Notes: generated by a model not told the origin, from the sequence alone. A DNA stretch of 26,437 bases from Coptodactyla brooksi (GCA_033557675.1 JAWQRM010000213.1:1-26437); one strand, 5' to 3'. Shown: positions 8,861 to 18,325, counted from the first letter of the stretch. Program-made: numbers and translations.

Positions 8861-9820
8861 ATCTTTTTTTTTTATTTGACTTTTTTGGGATCATTGCCCA
8901 TCCGCCACGTTAAACTTTGTTTGTATTTATTCGGAAATATTGACATTGGACACACACTTCACGTTTCGGGGCCTATCGGAACGACTTTGCTTTAAGACGC
9001 ATCACAAGAGGAAGGCCAACGGCAGAAGGAACTATGTACCCCACAAAAATGCACAAAGCGAAATATGGTGTTCAAATCTTAATTTTAGCGTCAATCAAAA
9101 ATTTTATTATGATTTGATATATCTTTAAGTTGTTAGTGTGTAAGAGGTATATAATGTCAGTAGGAAGAGGCACCCCCAGTTCTTCTAGTCGTTTGAATAG
9201 ATCATAATCGCAGCTGAACAATATATGATTAAGATTCGACTCTTGATTTTCAATTTATAAAGATGAGTTTCGTCAAGTTTTCTTCTCACATTCATGTGGG
9301 AAGAACAATTCGAAAATAACACTTACCACAGAAGGACAAATATTCTGCTACATAGTGTAATCGGGTTCTACATGGTGCAAAATAACTAATCTGAAGCCTC
9401 ATCCCTATGTCTATGATGGTACAGAAACTTTACAGTAACTAATAGCAACTTGTATCAAAAACACATGTTATGTCCTGGAATATACAAAATACTGGGAACT
9501 CTCTAAATAACGTGTTCTATAAAGGCATATTTCGAAAATAGTGATGGAAACCATGAAGTCAAATCTAATCTGGAGTTTGTGGTTCGCGTTCTTTTTGGAT
9601 TGACTACTAATGATTGAGTTTCTAGTTAGAACAGTTGCATGAAGTCTATAAATGGTTTTAATGAACGTTTCAAATATGATCGATGAATCGCTCAAACGAT
9701 CCATTCGTTGACAACGTATTCTTGATAATATTTTGATTCCTGATGTTAATACGGCAAAATTTATTGATTAATAAAATCATAAAATCAATAATAATATCAT
9801 TTTACTTAACTTAAATAATA
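8861..9820. other. No gene recognised
   Basis: A slightly GC-richer patch at about 8886-9060 contains a 62-codon basic frame with no known motif. The minus-strand frame 9704-9468 (78 codons) is also unassigned. Neither is supported beyond chance. Confidence 0.45.
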
Positions 9821-9844
9821 AAGGTATGCGATATTGTGGAACAA

Positions 9845-10125
9845 TCAATTAAGAATATTGTGGCCCAACTTCGGTGGAGGAGCCGGAACGCCCGATCCTC
9901 TGCCTACATACAATCACTAACATAAGGCCTTCTCCCCTCGGAGGACGATAAACCTTGAACCGCACACAGTGACACTGGCTCGGGCCCAGTCAGTGAAGAA
10001 GGGGTGGATTTTAATAGATGGGGAATAGGCGCCACGTTCTCGTTAACCAAACCACCCTGTAAATGCAGTCCATCTAAAAGACGACGAAAACAAGACGTCG
10101 GAATTAAAAGAAAATACCTCATTCC
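9845..10125. other. GC-rich block of unknown origin
   Basis: This about 280-bp segment is clearly richer in G+C than its flanks (for example GGCTCGGGCCCAGTCAGTG near 9978) and has a 72-codon minus-strand frame (10122-9904) that I do not recognise. It may be a fragment of a retroelement LTR or another repeat. No primer-binding site or paired LTR was found. Confidence 0.3.
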
Positions 10126-10371
10126 AAGAGAAACAAGTCACATATATTAACAAAATATAAACAACAAAATGTTATCAATAAAAATTTTAATAAAAGAAAC
10201 CTTCCTTTGGACTCTATTCCTGTAATAAGTTTAGCCGTAATGCCGACAGATGTCGGTCTCTACCTAAACGTTTCAAAATAAAGATTACCCTTGAGGTAAT
10301 GCCTAACAAAATATATGTCAAAATACGTAAACAAACAAAAGGTGAGTTGTTTTGCATGCAAAGAACCTCCA

Positions 10372-10413
10372 AAATGTCTCGTAATAAACGAGTAAGTTTA
10401 TTACGAGACATTT
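10372..10413. repeat. Perfect 18-bp inverted repeat (hairpin)
   Basis: AAATGTCTCGTAATAAAC (10372-10389) and its exact reverse complement (10396-10413) are separated by six bases. There is no T-run of terminator type and no gene at its side. The perfect arms imply a recent origin. Confidence 0.85.
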
Positions 10414-10886
10414 ACTAATCTGAGTAATCAATTTCGTCATTTTACAGTAACGGAAAACCAAAAATTCAATGGTATAAAATGATAAAAGTGAATGAAAGTG
10501 AGGTTACAATCGTTAAAAAAATAATCAAAGCGTGAAAGTCAGCCGATATGAGGCTTACAAAGTTACAATAATCAGGTAAATACAAATTAAGAAGCATATA
10601 TGGTCAAGACTAATACAGAAAATTGACAAAGCGGAACTCTTTGTAGGCTATGTTCCTTGGAGAGCTACCGTAACCGATAAACGGGTGACGAACTTGATGG
10701 GATGACGGAAGTCTGAAATATGGTCGCAGCACGCGTTGTTAACCAAAGAGCAACGTAAAGTGAAAAAGGATGCTCCCAACAAAAAGATGCGTTTCTGACG
10801 ATTGCCTCCAAAATGGCGGGGCTCTGGAACAAAAAAATGGGCTCCTAAATGGAGGCGCTTTCGAATGGACCTTACGATAATTAACG
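10414..10886. other. No gene recognised
   Basis: The sequence becomes GC-richer toward the right. A 7-bp pair GCCTCCA (10804-10810) and TGGAGGC (10850-10856) brackets a short palindromic patch. A 62-codon minus-strand frame (10927-10739) is unassigned. Confidence 0.4.
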
Positions 10887-11267
10887 GTGCCAGAAAAACT
10901 TCGATTCAGGAAGATTAATTCCGACATATGGTCGTTAAAACGTTGTCACGATCCCAGCGGATATGAATACCAAAATGTCAACAAAATCTACGACGTTCCA
11001 AAACTTCAAGCAAGCGAAGGGGCTAATCCACGACCAACGGTTATAGAAGCGTCTACATTCTACAAAATTCCCACTTACGCAGCCTTCTCCTTTCTGAACG
11101 ATGACAGCAACAAAAGCGCACTACGGTGTCTGATGCAGAAAAGAGGAAGTTCCTGTATATATACCCCAGGAAACAGGCAGTACAACTACCACTATAGAGA
11201 AGCTTTCTTTCCCCAAAAGAAAGATGCCACTAAACCTCCACAAGACAAAAGAAGACTAGCTAACTAA
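10887..11267 (+). CDS. Unassigned 126-codon open frame in a GC-richer block
   Basis: The frame is long for this sequence and has ordinary protein-like composition: mixed polar and charged residues, Pro-rich and Lys-rich near the end. The C-terminal 60 residues include SSCIYTPGNRQYNYHYREAF. I recognise no domain, signal peptide or membrane segment. The nominal start at 10887 is not ATG, and an upstream part may be missing. It could be part of a retroelement polyprotein, a host exon or a pseudogene. The surrounding 10.6-12.45 kb shares its raised GC content, so frame and block may belong to one inserted unit. No function is proposed. Confidence 0.3.
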   Translation: MPEKLRFRKINSDIWSLKRCHDPSGYEYQNVNKIYDVPKLQASEGANPRPTVIEASTFYKIPTYAAFSFLNDDSNKSALRCLMQKRGSSCIYTPGNRQYNYHYREAFFPQKKDATKPPQDKRRLAN

Positions 11268-11730
11268 CTAGCTACCAAAGGAAAACAACCACAGATAAGA
11301 AAATCATTTAAGTCAAATGAAAAGACCGTCAGAATTAACCTCCAATTAAAAACCTAGCTAATAAGTGATAGTTCCGCACTCCGACCCTAGATGGCGCCAG
11401 TTCCAAGCAGATATCTACCAGTGATGACGAACTTCGAGTTCATAACACGAACAACAGATGTCGGCGCGAAGAGACGCTAACTCGAAAGAATCGCTAAACA
11501 GAAAATATCTAGTTTGTTCTAGTGGAAATACGCTATTGAAGGTTGCACACTTATATTTATAAGTAATAACCTGATAGGTAATACTTTTATATATTCGTAA
11601 AGTGTACGTGGGATATCGTCTTTTCCTAGGGTAGTGAAAAACTGGCGAAAACGAGGGATGTTTGCGTTGGGTATTTACCGCAGCATCCGTGTAAATATAT
11701 ATGGCCCCATAAAATTAACGGTTGTATAAA
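11268..11730. other. No gene recognised
   Basis: Moderately GC-rich sequence after the unassigned frame, beginning with the small repeat CTAGCTAACTAACTAGCTA (11258-11276). It contains AGATGGCGCCAG at 11390-11401, a phrase common near insect LTRs and promoters but not diagnostic. Confidence 0.35.
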
Positions 11731-11735
11731 TTCGA

Positions 11736-11742
11736 TATAAAA
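11736..11742 (+). promoter_or_regulatory. TATA-box-like site
   Basis: TATAAAA lies in GATATAAAAAGGC and is followed about 20 bases later by CTCTCCCTTCGCGAGAG, a small stem. The layout suits a retroelement LTR promoter or a gene promoter with initiation near 11765. No initiator or downstream frame confirms it. Confidence 0.25.
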
Positions 11743-11769
11743 AGGCAACGACTCTCCCTTCGCGAGAGC

Positions 11770-12660
11770 ACCTCGTAAAGTAAAACTGTAGTAATTTACA
11801 ACTTGCTAAATCCTAGCCCAATCCTAGTCTCGCTACAGTAACTGGGTAAGTAACTGGGACCAAGTCCATAAACACGATCCTGAGGTGTTCGGCCTTTTTA
11901 GGGTCAATATGGATTAGGAGCTCGTAACGTACCGATGGCTCGAAGATAGAGCTGATTTCCGAAACGCGACAGGGAGCGGAAAACTCTATGCTATTGACCG
12001 TAGTCGAAAATACACGTGAACACGTGCGGATAAGTGCATCGTAAGGTAAATTTTATCGACTCCAAATCCTGGCTTCATTAACTTTTACGAGTGAGTGCCC
12101 CTGAAGGGCGCGACTTCAGAACGCCCCTTAAAAAGACACCGCCCGTATTTTTACTGGTCGTAACGGCCCGAAACCTATCCGTGTATGATAATGACGTAAT
12201 TTGCATCGGAAATAAGCTGTACATAAAGCGGAATACGAAATCCTGTCTCCGGCCAACTCTGTTTCTAAATCATTTACCCTAGCGAATAAACGACACAAGA
12301 AGTTGAGAGAAAAAAGAGGCCTGTGCGCGGTACAACGCAAGTAACCTTCGCAGAGGGACACTTTTTTAGGTTGCTTTTTCTCCAGGAGTTTTTAATTGAG
12401 TCGGGGAACGGCAGGATTACTTGTTCCCAAGGATTAGGGCGTCTTTACTCGTAATTACTAAGGATATCTCAGTTTCTCGATTTGGTCCCAGGGTTTAAAA
12501 AGGAGTGAGATTGTTTCCATTACTTTGAAGTTTTGCAGGTAGATTGTTTATAAAGAAAGTTTACGACGTGGGTAGTTTTAGACTTCGTCGTTTCCCAATC
12601 AGTAACTGGGTTTATGCTAAATAACTGGTGGAACGAAAGATAAACCGTCAGTTCAAAATT
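11770..12660. other. GC-richer non-coding stretch, nothing assigned
   Basis: Two short overlapping frames (12091-12282 plus, 12361-12128 minus) have no family signature. CAGTAACTGGG-like phrases repeat near 11837-11856. The block may be the remainder of the same unknown unit as 10887-11267. Confidence 0.35.
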
Positions 12661-12693
12661 ATATTACAGTAATACCCCGCTTAATGCTGTTAA

Positions 12694-12705
12694 TGCGTGC
12701 ACGCA
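12694..12705. repeat. 12-bp perfect palindrome TGCGTGCACGCA in the Tigger terminus
   Basis: The palindrome sits about 30 bp inside the element end, where transposase DNA-binding sites of pogo-type elements usually lie. A binding role is inference. Confidence 0.6.
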
Positions 12706-12799
12706 GTGTTGCACGTTAAGTATATCAATGCTAAGTGGGGTCACATGTGTTTCACCTTGAAAGTGCGCAAAGCCTTGAATGCTTTAACAAAAAGTTATT

Positions 12800-13455
12800 C
12801 TAAATTAAATGTAATAAAAATAAATAAAATAAATGTAAAAATGTATAAAAATAAAATGTAATTTCACGTCTAAATACATATGATAGTTGTGATGATGATC
12901 TCATTGAATGAAGTACTGGTCGTAGCGCATCAGACACATTCGATTTTTTTGTTACAAAAAGATCGAATGTGGATTGCCGCTTTCGGTTTCTTTCTCGAAG
13001 ACATTCGTTGTAACAGGATCTTGCGTCTAAATCACTCCTTTTTACTGTTGAACTTTGTTGATAATCGGCACCATTTTCTACAAATTTATCTAAAATTTCA
13101 ATAATCTTATCACCGCTTTGGCTAATAAAAGCAGTAGAAAGTTCTCTTGTTGGCGGTTCATCAGATGTAGAGTAGTCATCATCGTTGTATATTTCGAGAG
13201 TGTTCTCCGATAAATATCTGAGATCGTCATTGTTAAAGCTGTTGTCATCCTGTTCTACAGATTCTTCTAAGTCTTCCAGAGAAATATCGCCCAAGCGTTG
13301 ATATCACTGGTTCTTCAGGGACACATTTCTCACATAACTCGGGCCATATTTTTTTTCAAACTCCGTTCATACAGTTGTCTGTTATATCATCCCAACCTAA
13401 TTTTATGTTCTTTATGGCGTCAACTACGCTGCATTTTTTCCAGAATTCTTGACAA
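12800..13455 (-). pseudogene. Tigger/pogo transposase, C-terminal end of the DDE region and tail
   Basis: Transposases of this family (CENP-B-type helix-turn-helix followed by a DDE_1 domain) cut and paste the element. Reading from 13455, the phrase FWKK-x2-VVDAIKNIKLGWDDIT-x2-CMNG matches the conserved block FW...I..AI..I..SW..V....MNGCWKKLWP near the end of the Tigger DDE region. A TGA occupies the Trp position before KKIWPE. One frameshift follows near 13292. The remaining 164-codon frame is acidic at first (residues 5-50) and then shows ARSCYNECLRERNRKRQSTFDLF (residues 91-113), the tail typical of Tigger proteins. The catalytic Asp residues are upstream and absent. Confidence 0.85.
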
Positions 13456-13810
13456 TTCTAACGTGTAGTTAAGATTTGCCATGCATTTACTTAAAAATGT
13501 TGCCCTCATTAATGATATTTTATGTGTCTCCAATAACGGTCTTCGGCTTTAACAATTTAATTGTGCCGCGCTTTTCCAAAATTAAATAAAACTTAATATC
13601 CTATAAAAGAACAGTAATATACTGACTTGCTGCATAGAAACTTGAAAATTTGTTACCAATTTCCATTTTTGCACCACTAGCTAAATCATGAGTTTTTCAC
13701 TTCTTGCATCGTGTAGATTTCCCAGGAGAAAGCAACTCATTTCTCATTTTGATTATCAATGTAGCTAAAAAACACCTTAGCAATAACAAGGTTGTTTATA
13801 ATCTCAACAA
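13456..13810. other. No gene recognised
   Basis: Could include further decayed Tigger sequence, but no transposase motif is readable. It directly precedes the foldback array. Confidence 0.4.
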
Positions 13811-14180
13811 TCAACATTTCAACGGTCAAATCGGCGTTTCAAACGTCAAATTGACATTTCAACTGTCAAATTGACATTTCAACTGTCAAATTGACATTTC
13901 AACCGTCAAGTTAACCTTTCAACTGTCAAACTGACGTTCCAACTGTCAAATTAACGTTTCATCTGTCAAATTGACGTTTCACCTGTCAAATTGACGTTTC
14001 AAGTTGAAAAGAGAATTTGACAGCAGAAACGTCAATTTGACAGTTGAAACGTCAATTTGACAGCCGAAACGTCAATTTGACAATTGAAAAGTCAGTTTGA
14101 CATATGACAGGTAAGTTTGAAATGTCAATTTGACAGCTGAATCGTTAATTTGACAGTTGAAATGTCAATTTAACAGTTAA
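13811..14180. repeat. Foldback array of 20-bp repeats in opposite orientation
   Basis: From 13811 to 14000, about nine and a half units of the form AACTGTCAAATTGACATTTC run in exact 20-bp register. After a 15-bp centre (14001-14015), about eight units of the complementary form GAAACGTCAATTTGACAGTT run from 14016 to 14180, with one irregular spot near 14106-14120. The halves can pair along most of about 180 bp. Each unit also holds a near-palindrome GTCAAATTGAC. Long inverted repeats built from short tandem direct repeats, including 20-bp ones, are the hallmark of Drosophila Foldback (FB) elements; this resemblance is structural, not sequence homology. No flanking duplication was identified. 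Confidence 0.88.
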
Positions 14181-14431
14181 AACTATTAAATGGTTCAGCT
14201 GCAGTTTTGTATAAGTTAGAACAAAATTTCACACACACGCTGTTCTTTTCTTCTATCCATAGCAAAGATTGCAGCGCGACGCAATTGCACCTTAACACAA
14301 ACGTGAATAACACGCTGTGACAACACAGTATCGTGAGATATGTGCCTACCACCATCTGTCGGTGCTAGTGTGCAGTATTTAGCGTTTTCGATGTACAGAG
14401 TGAGTCCGGGAACTATTTGGTCGCACCTCGT
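14181..14431. other. No gene recognised
   Basis: A 61-codon minus-strand frame (14355-14170) has many Cys residues but no motif. Phrases such as ACCACCATCTGTCGGTGC (14350-14367) look repeat-derived. Confidence 0.4.
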
Positions 14432-14495
14432 ATTATTTAAATATTAAAGAGTATAGTGTACTTACCTGTACTTTAGCATTATTTAAATATTAAAG
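14432..14495 (+). repeat. 18-bp perfect direct repeat
   Basis: ATTATTTAAATATTAAAG occurs at 14432-14449 and 14478-14495. The separated identical copies could be a duplication flanking a 28-bp insert (14450-14477), which itself looks unremarkable. Confidence 0.75.
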
Positions 14496-14539
14496 TACTG
14501 AACTTAGCACTCGTTTGAGGGTTAAGTTCAACTCTTGAT

Positions 14540-14830
14540 TTAAAATGTGAATAACAGTAGAAATAATTATTCAACGGCGGTATGCCATATCACAAGCGCC
14601 ATCACTATATCTGCAGCACCCAGTGCAACGTTAATCGAAAAATGATTTAATGAAATGACGAGCACAATTTCTGCCGGAGACGTCACCGAATGTTGATTTA
14701 TAGTAACGAGCGACGCGGGTAATATAGTTTTAATCCTTTAATTTCGACCCCATCTCGCATCTCCGAGGGCCATTTGATATTACTCTCATTTAGTTGAGTG
14801 GTTAAAAATCGACTTTCGGTTATTAATCAT
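14540..14830. other. GC-richer non-coding block, possible conserved element
   Basis: Like 1008-1290, this patch stands out in composition and has no open frame. It contains AT-cores of homeodomain type (TTAATCG, TTTAATC). Regulatory function is inference only. Confidence 0.22.
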
Positions 14831-15921
14831 TAAGACACGTTCTCTATCCTTCATACTCTTGCCGCTTCTCAAGCTAGCAATCCCTACTAGTTCTTCACTT
14901 TAATATAAGATTTAACGCCCTTTTCTGCTGAAAATTACTGACCATATTTGGAGATCCGTAGATCGTCGACCTATTATCTACATAATCCAGATTCTCTCTG
15001 ACGCAGCAAAAGGATATTTATACGACATAGGGTCTTTAATATCGTTTCCCCTATCTGCTTCCGACGATAGTCCCAGCTTGATGTGAAGGTCCCCTCGTTT
15101 GACATATGTGGAGGATGCGATGATCCCATAAAGATTTCATAGCTTATAGCAATAAAGGTTGATAATCTGCGGTAGTGTAGATACCCCACTGGAAGTTCTA
15201 TCAGCTAATTGAAAACGGCAACCTATGATATCCATAACAGAATATTGTTGGTACCTCGAAAATTATTCTGTTACACACATGAATTTAATTCGGAAGCTAA
15301 ATATAATTCAAAAGAAAAATAATAAACGAGTATGTACTATAGTCCAAAGTTTCGACCTATCTACAAAGTCTATCGTTAAGTCTTCAATTAACGCACATTC
15401 TGGCATTATAATTCTCTTAATTGAATTGCCATTTTAATTCTATTTTAGATTCAAACATCGTAATGAACCTACAATTAAACAATTTATGATTTAAAAAACG
15501 GAAAATCCAAATTAAGGTACAGTGACTGAGTGAATCTGTAAATTGTTAAAATTATAACCACTTTAGAAACACCTAACTCGATGTTGATGAAAACGACAAG
15601 CTTAAGTGAAAAATTAATTTCGCGAAAAACATATTTGCTATAAATCATATAATAAATATTCTTAAAGATTTGTTATTTAGAATCGTGTTTGGCGAAGAGG
15701 ACAGTAAACAGTATATTACCATAGATAAATTTTGTATTAATTTCAATTATTTCATTATTTAAGTAAACAGAAGGCACGGTAAAAACTATATAAAAACAAT
15801 AAAGATAAAGATATATAAAATTAACCATATTAAACTTATATAATATTCCTAGAATCTGATATTGTTATGTAGATGACATTTTCACGATTTCTTATACTAC
15901 ACACCTCAATCAAACATTTCT
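14831..15921. other. No gene recognised
   Basis: AT-rich sequence. Frames at 15189-14974 (minus) and 15225-15437 (plus) are about 70 codons and carry no signature. Confidence 0.5.
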
Positions 15922-15960
15922 TTAACCCTACTGAGCTTCTCGGGTCAAGTTAATCACTGG
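15922..15960. mobile_element. Possible piggyBac-type terminus
   Basis: TTAA (15922-15925), the target sequence of piggyBac elements, is followed by CCCTACTGAG and then CTTCTCGGGTCAAG. Termini starting CCC next to TTAA, with a GGGTCA motif inside, are common in piggyBac-like elements and their MITEs. A related phrase, TTCTCGGGTCAATATGACCC, lies at 16476-16495. No matching far end was found, so this is tentative. Confidence 0.35.
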
Positions 15961-16200
15961 TTACCACTTTACCAAAACGATAATAAATTGCTCGATGCGC
16001 ATTTCGTCGAGAAAGTCGACATTGTCAAGAGCCACCAGGAAATAAGGACGAACGAGAATGTCCATATTGTATTATATTGAAGGGTGGTGGTGGGAAGCTA
16101 CCCCTTGCTGTGAGTTACTTGCCTTTTTAAAAACCTATAAATGCATATGTGTTTCTAGAGGGTTTTTGACCTGTACCCCTGTTTCCTAGAATTCATCTGT

Positions 16201-16443
16201 TTACACTTCTTTATCTATCAAGCTATACAGTGGACTGAGGGGAATTACTCCTCTGTCTTTATTAATTGTATTTTTGCATATAATGATTTCCAAGCTTTCA
16301 AATGCCTCCAAAAATCTGTTATTGGATACATTTTTAAGTAATCTCACGCTTTCTACACTAATTCTATGGTTATTGTTAAAAGCATGCTCGGCTACGCTAG
16401 ATATTTCTAGCCACATGCTCACTTGAAATTTGGGCGATGACAC
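16201..16443 (-). pseudogene. Penelope-like GIY-YIG C-terminal part, different lineage
   Basis: The 80-codon frame contains SSVAEHAFNNNHRI, then SVRLLKNVSN-x2-FLEAFESLEI-x3-KN, and ends with IPLSPLYSLI. This is the second half of the GIY-YIG domain in Penelope-like proteins: the AEH...H box, the Glu-bearing ESLEI helix and the concluding SPL block. It differs from the pair at 4735-7343, which has ALTQHVIKNKHNVNYDEV at the comparable place, so it comes from another family. Upstream, a shifted frame may add a few residues (EHVARN). The RT part is missing. The 3' end lies somewhere between about 16080 and 16200. Confidence 0.78.
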
Positions 16444-16479
16444 ATTTCTTGCTTAATTGAGCCAGAAATGTATCATTCT

Positions 16480-16496
16480 CGGGTCAATATGACCCG
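16480..16496. repeat. Short palindrome CGGGTCA-ATA-TGACCCG
   Basis: A 7-bp inverted repeat with a 3-nt centre. It occurs in a context similar to the piggyBac-type terminus at 15926-15950 and may be a subterminal remnant of the same kind of element. Confidence 0.5.
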
Positions 16497-16538
16497 AAAC
16501 GGATTTTCAGGTTCTATAACGTTGTCTTCTTAAAACTT

Positions 16539-16585
16539 CTTGGAAACAAGTAATCTTTCATTACTTGTTTCCAAGTAATGAAAGA
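16539..16585. repeat. Compound hairpin with two competing stems
   Basis: Stem 1 pairs CTTGGAAACAAGTAA (16539-16553) with TTACTTGTTTCCAAG (16561-16575). Stem 2 pairs TCTTTCATTACTT (16554-16566) with AAGTAATGAAAGA (16573-16585). The two share sequence, so only one can form at a time. It lies directly before the truncated Tc1-like copy and probably records template switching at its insertion or truncation point. Confidence 0.8.
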
Positions 16586-16590
16586 TAAAT

Positions 16591-17027
16591 GAAGAATTTT
16601 GAAGTTGAATAAACACAAATACCATCCATACCACATTTTTTTACATCAAGAACTTCATGGAAATGATTTTGAAAACCGAGTCACTTTTTGTAATTGGGAA
16701 AGACAGCAGTTAAATCAAAACGCACATTTTTTCTACAATATTTTATTTTCGGACGAATCCACATTCACAAACCACGATGCAGCCAATCGCCATAATCTGC
16801 ATTATTGGAGTACTGTAAGCACACACTGGCTCATAGAAGTTGAAGATCAAAGACCATGGTCAGTGAACGTGTGGTATGGTATTATTGGGGACTACTTAAT
16901 TGGACCTTTTTTCATTGAAGGAAACTTGAATGGAGAAGAGATTTACTGTAATTTTTTGTGCATTGACCTCCCGGAATTGTTGGAAAACTTTCCACTTATT
17001 ATTTATTTTTGGTATTTTTGTTATTAG
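16591..17027 (+). pseudogene. Tc1-like transposase fragment with first catalytic Asp
   Basis: The fragment reads from RILKLNKHKYHPYHIFLHQEL, the end of the helix-turn-helix region, through FENRVTFCNW to LFSDESTFTNHDAANRHN, whose SDE Asp is the first catalytic residue of the DDE fold. It continues with NVWYGIIGDYLIGPFFIEGNLNGE and LPELLENFPL, both strongly conserved in the insect family with an N-terminal DUF4817 domain. The sequence then jumps to 3' untranslated DNA, so the second Asp and the Glu are missing. The nominal start is TTG and no real initiation codon is present; a TGA lies four codons upstream of it. The element would act by cut-and-paste at TA sites, but this copy cannot. Confidence 0.88.
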
Positions 17028-17198
17028 ATAGAAGCATTGATATTAGTTTTAAACAAAATGTGCATTGCAAAACTCTGTAGCCATTGTTGTTGCCCTTGCA
17101 ATGACCTTGAAATAAAGTTTTTGCCAAAAGTAACATCTTCATGATATATCCCCCTTTAATAAAACTTACTGTTTTTGAGTAATCTAAAGTTAATTACA

Positions 17199-17200
<2 letters not shown>
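16591..17200 (+). mobile_element. Tc1/mariner-superfamily element (DUF4817-type), deleted copy 1
   Basis: Homology to the minus-strand copy at 21921-22780 starts at about 16591 in the coding region and runs to a shared 3' end: the phrase ATTAGTTTTAAACAA-x-ATGTGCATTGCA, the GGGGGA/TATATCATGAAGA-type block read in reverse, and a final GAGTAATCT. The 5' end with the DNA-binding region is missing, and the transposase core is deleted after the first Asp region. The right end abuts the (AT)17 run. Confidence 0.85.

Positions 17201-17234
<34 letters not shown>
17201..17234. repeat. (AT)17 microsatellite
   Basis: Uninterrupted AT dinucleotides directly after the 3' end of the Tc1-like copy. TA-rich targets are favoured by this superfamily; alternatively the run expanded after insertion. 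Confidence 0.95.
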
Positions 17235-17238
<4 letters not shown>

Positions 17239-18228
17239 AACTGAAAGCAGCCTACAAAAAGCTCATTAATTTTTATTTGTAATATTTTTATCTAGACAAA
17301 TATTTTTTTTCTAAACACAGTAATAGTTTCAGCAATAAATATGCTTCATGACCCGTAGTGTTGATCTTAAGCATGTGCTATTCTGATAGTTTTTAATTCA
17401 TTTATTCCAGAAATGTATTTTGCTATAAAATGTTGAAAATGTTCAGCATAGGTACCGCAACCGTACGTACAATTATCATGAAATGCTTGTTTTTATTAGA
17501 TTACATTATGTTTAGCTTATATGCAAGATGTAGTTTTGATTAGTTCAATATGGCAATAGCTGCGGACGACCAACCGCCGAATATTTTTTGTGCAAATACA
17601 ATAGTTGCTCTTTATATATATCGGTAAGCGAAGGTACAACTGGGGTTATCATATAAAAGAAATCAATGTCATTCATATCAATGTCATGTACGGTGACGTC
17701 ACACTAATCTGTTTTATTATGATTGCTTCGACCCTATTAAGATTACTTGGTCTATAAGCATTACTACTGGTATACAGACCTCATCTTTATATTTCTATTT
17801 TCATAGACCTCATCTTCATATCTCTATACTGTACGTATTCTCCAATGCATTGCTTTCAAGTCGCGTAACGTGCAAGTATAACCGCTCCTAAACACGCATT
17901 GATCATTCAAGCGGTAGTTGATAACACAAACCCGTTATCAAATTGCACAAACCGATTGATCTAATTACAATTACAAAGGATGTCTCGATAGCGGGATATT
18001 ATTACAGAGGGGGTACAATGTCTATTGTTGATTGCCTCCAGAACGTTACGGATGCGTGCCTTCTAAATGGATTACACCAGCCTGCCATAGTGTTGATATT
18101 GTAGATATCGATATGACTCGAAGTGACCAAAGGCTGAGTAATATATAAATAATTACTCAGCATCTAGCTGATTACTTTAAGTTTCTCATCACAATAGATA
18201 TTTTAATATCATTCTTTTTCTTTCTTAC
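17235..18228. other. No gene recognised; contains a 29-bp-period duplication
   Basis: AGACCTCATCTTTATATTTCTAT (first 20 bases AGACCTCATCTTTATATTTC) at 17776-17798 is repeated with two changes at 17805-17827. A smaller direct repeat ATCAATGTCAT occurs at 17662-17672 and 17677-17687. No coding signature was seen. Confidence 0.6.
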
Positions 18229-18325
18229 TACTAAGTTGTTCGGAAAGGAATTTCGTTTTTTTTTCTTAAGGGGTATAAATACTTTACGTAATTACATATT
18301 CACCATTTTGGTCCACCACCTTCTG

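Larger units (their letters stand above)
12667..13455 (-). mobile_element. Tigger/pogo-type DNA transposon, 3' part
   Basis: The terminal sequence begins CAGTAATACCCCGCTTAATG at 12667, directly after TA (12665-12666), the target dinucleotide of the Tc1/mariner/pogo group. The CAGT-x2-TACC start is the usual Tigger terminus. Internal to it lie an imperfect foldback (12674-12687 with 12728-12741) and a 12-bp palindrome. Transposase remnants follow on the minus strand. The other terminus was not found, so the copy is truncated somewhere beyond 13455. Confidence 0.8.

Noticed and set aside
10372..10413. Intrinsic transcription terminator
   Set aside because: The stem is AT-rich, no T-run follows and no gene precedes it; the context is eukaryotic.
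9845..12450. Complete LTR retrotransposon
   Set aside because: GC-richer sequence, a TATA-like site and an open frame are suggestive, but no pair of LTRs, primer-binding site, polypurine tract or pol motif was found.
12880..13104. 74-codon plus-strand frame
   Set aside because: Shadow of the Tigger transposase tail.
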